In this document: piece by piece, positions 5,980 to 8,360 of the stretch | Layout: every line of letters starts with the position of its first letter | Numbering within the stretch: the stretch's first letter is position 1 | From: Candidatus Poseidoniaceae archaeon | Lineage (GTDB): Archaea; Thermoplasmatota; Poseidoniia; Poseidoniales; Poseidoniaceae | Assembly: GCA_022452125.1 (NCBI GenBank) | Contig: JAKURJ010000070.1 | Location: forward strand, 1-8,360 | Direction: 5' to 3' | DNA length: 8,360 nucleotides | Made by a program: the position numbers and the translations under genes | Notes under the pieces: model-generated | Told to the model about the DNA's origin: nothing | What the model saw: the letters and a program-made list of their open reading frames with translations, nothing else | Database searches by the model: none

Positions 5980-8256
5980 ATGCGCACTCGTGGTATACTG
6001 AGCATTGCTATCATCGCAATCTTACTAGGAAGTTTGATTCCTGTAACCAACGATATAGAATTAGATGATGTTGACAACAAGTTATTCGCTAATTCTGAAC
6101 CTGAACTTTTGATTCAAGCTGGAACCGCTGCAGGCCACGTAAATGGCACAGGTATAGGCGCAACTCCAGACGGCTGGGTCGTTGCAGGGGATACCAGACA
6201 TTCGCTAACTTTTGGCTCCACTCAGTTACAGGCAACTTCTCCATACAATAGTCAACTGGATGCAGACACTTATGTCGCAGCCATGGATGAACAAGGTAAC
6301 TGGCTATGGGCTACAATGCCAGATGCAACTCAAGGGCTACTGTTATTGCAAACCATGGAGGTTACATTGGCAGGTGATATCTTCATTGCAGGGCTAATTT
6401 TCGGAACCGTTATTTTCGGTTCACAACCTTCGTCTCCGGCTTTAACCACACAAAATGGCGCTGGTGATGGCTTCGTTGCAAAACTGGACCCTACAGGCCA
6501 GTGGATGTGGGCCACGTCGTTCAACACCGCAGGTGGGACAGGTAATTTCAGCATTATTACTGGAGTGGCTGAGACATTCTCGGGTAAGGTAATCGTTTCT
6601 GGTGTGCATCAAGGAACAACTGATTTTGGTGGAATTACCGAGGTAAGCCCAGATGATGAGTTATTCTTAGTTGAACTTGACAGAAATTCTGGTGCGACTA
6701 ACTGGGCTGTTACAGCTGGCGGAATTGGTGATGATGAAGGTGGACCTGTTGGCGTTGACTCTATGGGTAACATTTGGCAAGTCGGCTCTACTACTGGTTC
6801 ATTTACCGAGAATGGATTGACTCACCAAGCTGTTAGCCAACGTGATACGATACTAATCAAATGGAGTCCATCTGGAGTGGCACAAGATGTCATTGGTTTC
6901 TCAAGCGGAGCATCTGAGATTAACCTACCCGCAGATTTACTTATCACTCAAAATGACGATGTTATCATTTCCGGTGTATTCTTGGGTTCAATGGATGCAG
7001 GAAATCAAAACACCTTGTCCGATAGAGGTAATGGAGATGCTTACATCGTGAAAGTCCTGAAATCTGGCTCAACCTCTTGGGCGGCTAGTGCAGGGAGTAG
7101 CAGTGCTACGGAAAGGGCAATGTCGATAGCACAAACGTCCACAGGTGATATCATAGTTGGAGGCCTAATCTCTACTTCAACAACCTTCGGTATTCACGTT
7201 GCAAATACCAATGGCGGATTAGACCTATACATGGCAATGCTTGATTCTAATGGGAATTGGGATTGGGTAGAAAATCTAGGAGGCAGCGCTGATGATTTGT
7301 TTGCTGGAGTCGCAGTCAATATGACGGATATTCCGGCCGCGTTTGGCTCATTCCAGTCTACCATTAACAAAGGTACACAATCAGTAACCAGCAGTGGAGG
7401 GCTGGATTTGGTTGTCTGGGCTTTGGACCCAGTTAACAATGCTGACAAAGATAATGATGGAGTCAATGACTTGACAGACAACTGTCCAAATACAAACAAT
7501 CCTCTTCAGATTGATTCTGATTTAGACGGTGATGGTGACGAATGTGACTATGACGACGACAACGATGGAATCACCGACAATTCGGGTGCCGATTGTCCTC
7601 GTGGTGGGGCATGGAACTGGACAAGCGATTCTACGACCGACTTCGATAACGATGGTTGTAAGGATTCTAGCGAAGATAACGACGATGATAATGACGGAGT
7701 CGAGGATGACGATGACGGTTGTTTGAGTTCATACACTCCACCTCGCAATTGGTGGGTATCTGATTCATCTAACGACCTGGATGGAGATGGGTGCAGAGAT
7801 GCAGATGAAGATTCAGACGATGACGGTGATGGCTTCGATGATGCAGCGGATGACTGCAACAAAATCGCAGGAACCTCGACTCTAGGAACTTACACTGGGT
7901 GCGTTGATAGTGATGGTGACGGTTGGGCTGATTTAGAGGATTCATGTCCAAACACTGCTGGTAATTCCACATTAGGTGGGACTCTTGCATGCCCTGATGG
8001 CGACGGTGATGGTTGGGCAGATTCAGATGATGATTTGCCAAATGACCCTACTCAATGGATTGACACCGATGGTGACGGTTATGGTGACAACCAAGATGGA
8101 AACACTCCCGACCATTGCCCAACTATCTCAGGAACTTCAGTTCTAGACAGATATGGCTGTCCTGACCCAGACATGGATGGATATTCTACAGCTGACGATG
8201 ATTGCTCTGATGGAGATGGTGCCGATGCATTCCCTTCAGACATCACACAATGGTAA
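5980..8256 (+). CDS. Secreted beta-propeller protein with thrombospondin type-3 calcium-binding repeats
   Basis: A 758-residue exported protein, probably on the cell surface or released. Residues 1-22 form a signal sequence (two Arg, then a hydrophobic ILSIAIIAILLGSLI). Residues about 45-485 hold seven repeats of about 63 residues, each with a strand such as DTYVAAMD, DGFVAKLD, DAYIVKVL or DLYMAMLD, often followed by G-x-W-x-W; the strands start at 96, 163, 226, 289, 353, 415 and 476. That fits a seven-bladed propeller of the SBBP type. From about 489 onward D-x-D-x-DG motifs with paired Cys resemble thrombospondin type-3 repeats that bind calcium. The ATG is the only possible start, since TGA at 5968 closes the frame; no Shine-Dalgarno is seen. 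The TAA at 8254 cuts the last repeat right after TQW, and repeat-like coding continues beyond. Adhesion or substrate binding is a guess. Confidence 0.85.
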   Translation: MRTRGILSIAIIAILLGSLIPVTNDIELDDVDNKLFANSEPELLIQAGTAAGHVNGTGIGATPDGWVVAGDTRHSLTFGSTQLQATSPYNSQLDADTYVAAMDEQGNWLWATMPDATQGLLLLQTMEVTLAGDIFIAGLIFGTVIFGSQPSSPALTTQNGAGDGFVAKLDPTGQWMWATSFNTAGGTGNFSIITGVAETFSGKVIVSGVHQGTTDFGGITEVSPDDELFLVELDRNSGATNWAVTAGGIGDDEGGPVGVDSMGNIWQVGSTTGSFTENGLTHQAVSQRDTILIKWSPSGVAQDVIGFSSGASEINLPADLLITQNDDVIISGVFLGSMDAGNQNTLSDRGNGDAYIVKVLKSGSTSWAASAGSSSATERAMSIAQTSTGDIIVGGLISTSTTFGIHVANTNGGLDLYMAMLDSNGNWDWVENLGGSADDLFAGVAVNMTDIPAAFGSFQSTINKGTQSVTSSGGLDLVVWALDPVNNADKDNDGVNDLTDNCPNTNNPLQIDSDLDGDGDECDYDDDNDGITDNSGADCPRGGAWNWTSDSTTDFDNDGCKDSSEDNDDDNDGVEDDDDGCLSSYTPPRNWWVSDSSNDLDGDGCRDADEDSDDDGDGFDDAADDCNKIAGTSTLGTYTGCVDSDGDGWADLEDSCPNTAGNSTLGGTLACPDGDGDGWADSDDDLPNDPTQWIDTDGDGYGDNQDGNTPDHCPTISGTSVLDRYGCPDPDMDGYSTADDDCSDGDGADAFPSDITQW
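6265..7428 (+). repeat. Seven propeller repeats of about 63 residues
   Basis: The signature strand (Asp, then an aromatic or aliphatic residue and V/L/I) recurs at residues 96, 163, 226, 289, 353, 415 and 476 of the secreted protein, at spacings of 67, 63, 63, 64, 62 and 61. Bases given run from the first to the last signature strand; each blade also includes about 55 residues before its strand. Confidence 0.7.
7444..8253 (+). repeat. Thrombospondin type-3-like calcium-binding repeat region
   Basis: Residues 489-758 are rich in Asp and contain many D-x-D-x-DG units (DKDNDGVND, DSDGDGWAD, DGDGDGWAD, DTDGDGYGD, DPDMDGY) alternating with Cys and Pro, including DNCPNTNN and DSCPNTAGN. Late units are of the form FP-x-D-x-TQW or DPTQWIDTDGDGYGDN. 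Such regions wrap around bound calcium ions. Confidence 0.85.
7618..7857 (+). repeat. Tandem 45-residue duplication within the calcium-binding region
   Basis: Residues 547-581 and 592-626 match at 20 of 35 positions, in register at a 45-residue spacing: Trp, SDS, D-x-D-x-DGC, an acidic E-D run with DDD, DG, D and a final Cys. The DNA copies have diverged considerably, so the duplication is old. Confidence 0.75.
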
Positions 8257-8360
8257 GATTGGGACTAAGATGGGTTTGGCCACAACTACGGAAACCTCTC
8301 TTGGATAGACCGCAATACGAATTGGCCGGGTGAATACTATCAATACGCTAGAGACCAAGA
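8257..8360 (+). pseudogene. In-frame continuation of the calcium-repeat protein beyond its stop codon
   Basis: In the same frame as the gene above, bases after the TAA at 8254 read DWD, a second TAA at 8266, then DGFGHNYGNLSWIDRN and onward to the window edge with no further stop. QW-stop-DWD-stop-DGFGHN lines up position by position with QWIDTDGDGYGDN earlier in the same protein, so this was evidently coding sequence. A D-to-H change in the GDN triplet may show relaxed selection. It is cut by the window edge. Confidence 0.65.

Noticed and set aside
5954..6001. Fifteen-codon frame starting at ATG 5954 with an upstream AAAGGA, overlapping the start of the secreted-protein gene
   Set aside because: Very short, no recognisable product, and the purine stretch is only three bases away; it could be a leader peptide but nothing else supports it.
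7548..7862. Long open frames opposite the calcium-repeat region
   Set aside because: They mirror the repetitive Asp codons (giving Ser/Pro-rich or His-rich products) and have no start signals.

Overview
The window looks like a piece of a planktonic euryarchaeal genome, most likely Marine Group II (Poseidoniales). The largest RNA polymerase subunit is split into A' and A'', which is an archaeal trait, and the two genes are followed by ribosomal protein L30e in standard archaeal order. Beyond them lies a large secreted protein with a beta-propeller and many thrombospondin type-3 calcium repeats, a style of surface protein common in marine Thermoplasmata-related archaea. Base composition is moderate. 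All recognised genes lie on the + strand. The lineage call is inference; the archaeal call is firm.

Layout. Bases 2-3124 encode most of RNA polymerase subunit A'; its first codons lie before the window. Bases 3124-4689 encode A'', overlapping A' by one base (TGATG) with a strong Shine-Dalgarno inside the end of A'. Bases 4728-5027 encode L30e, also with a good Shine-Dalgarno. These three form the informational part, probably one operon. In the usual archaeal order nusA and rps12 would come next; instead there is an unrecognised reading frame (5058-5453 and 5478-5942). Its two parts are in the same frame and separated by a TAA codon, and together look like one broken gene of about 294 residues. 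Bases 5980-8256 encode a secreted protein: signal sequence, seven propeller repeats of about 63 residues, then calcium-binding repeats. It stops at TAA, but the same repeat pattern continues in the same frame to the window edge through a second TAA.

Noteworthy points. Both polymerase subunits are longer than usual and carry unusual elements: a Cys-pair-containing insertion of roughly 125 residues in the dock region of A', loss of a clamp zinc cysteine, Gly-to-Ser changes at the N-terminal hinge of the bridge helix, and a helix-hairpin-helix-like N-terminal extension plus Arg-rich linker on A''. Catalytic Asp residues and the trigger loop are intact, so the enzyme should be active. In the second half, three in-frame TAA codons interrupt two adjacent genes, while the three intact gene ends and the end of the second fragment all use TGA. 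This may be gene decay, sequence error, or (less likely) TAA readthrough or recoding.
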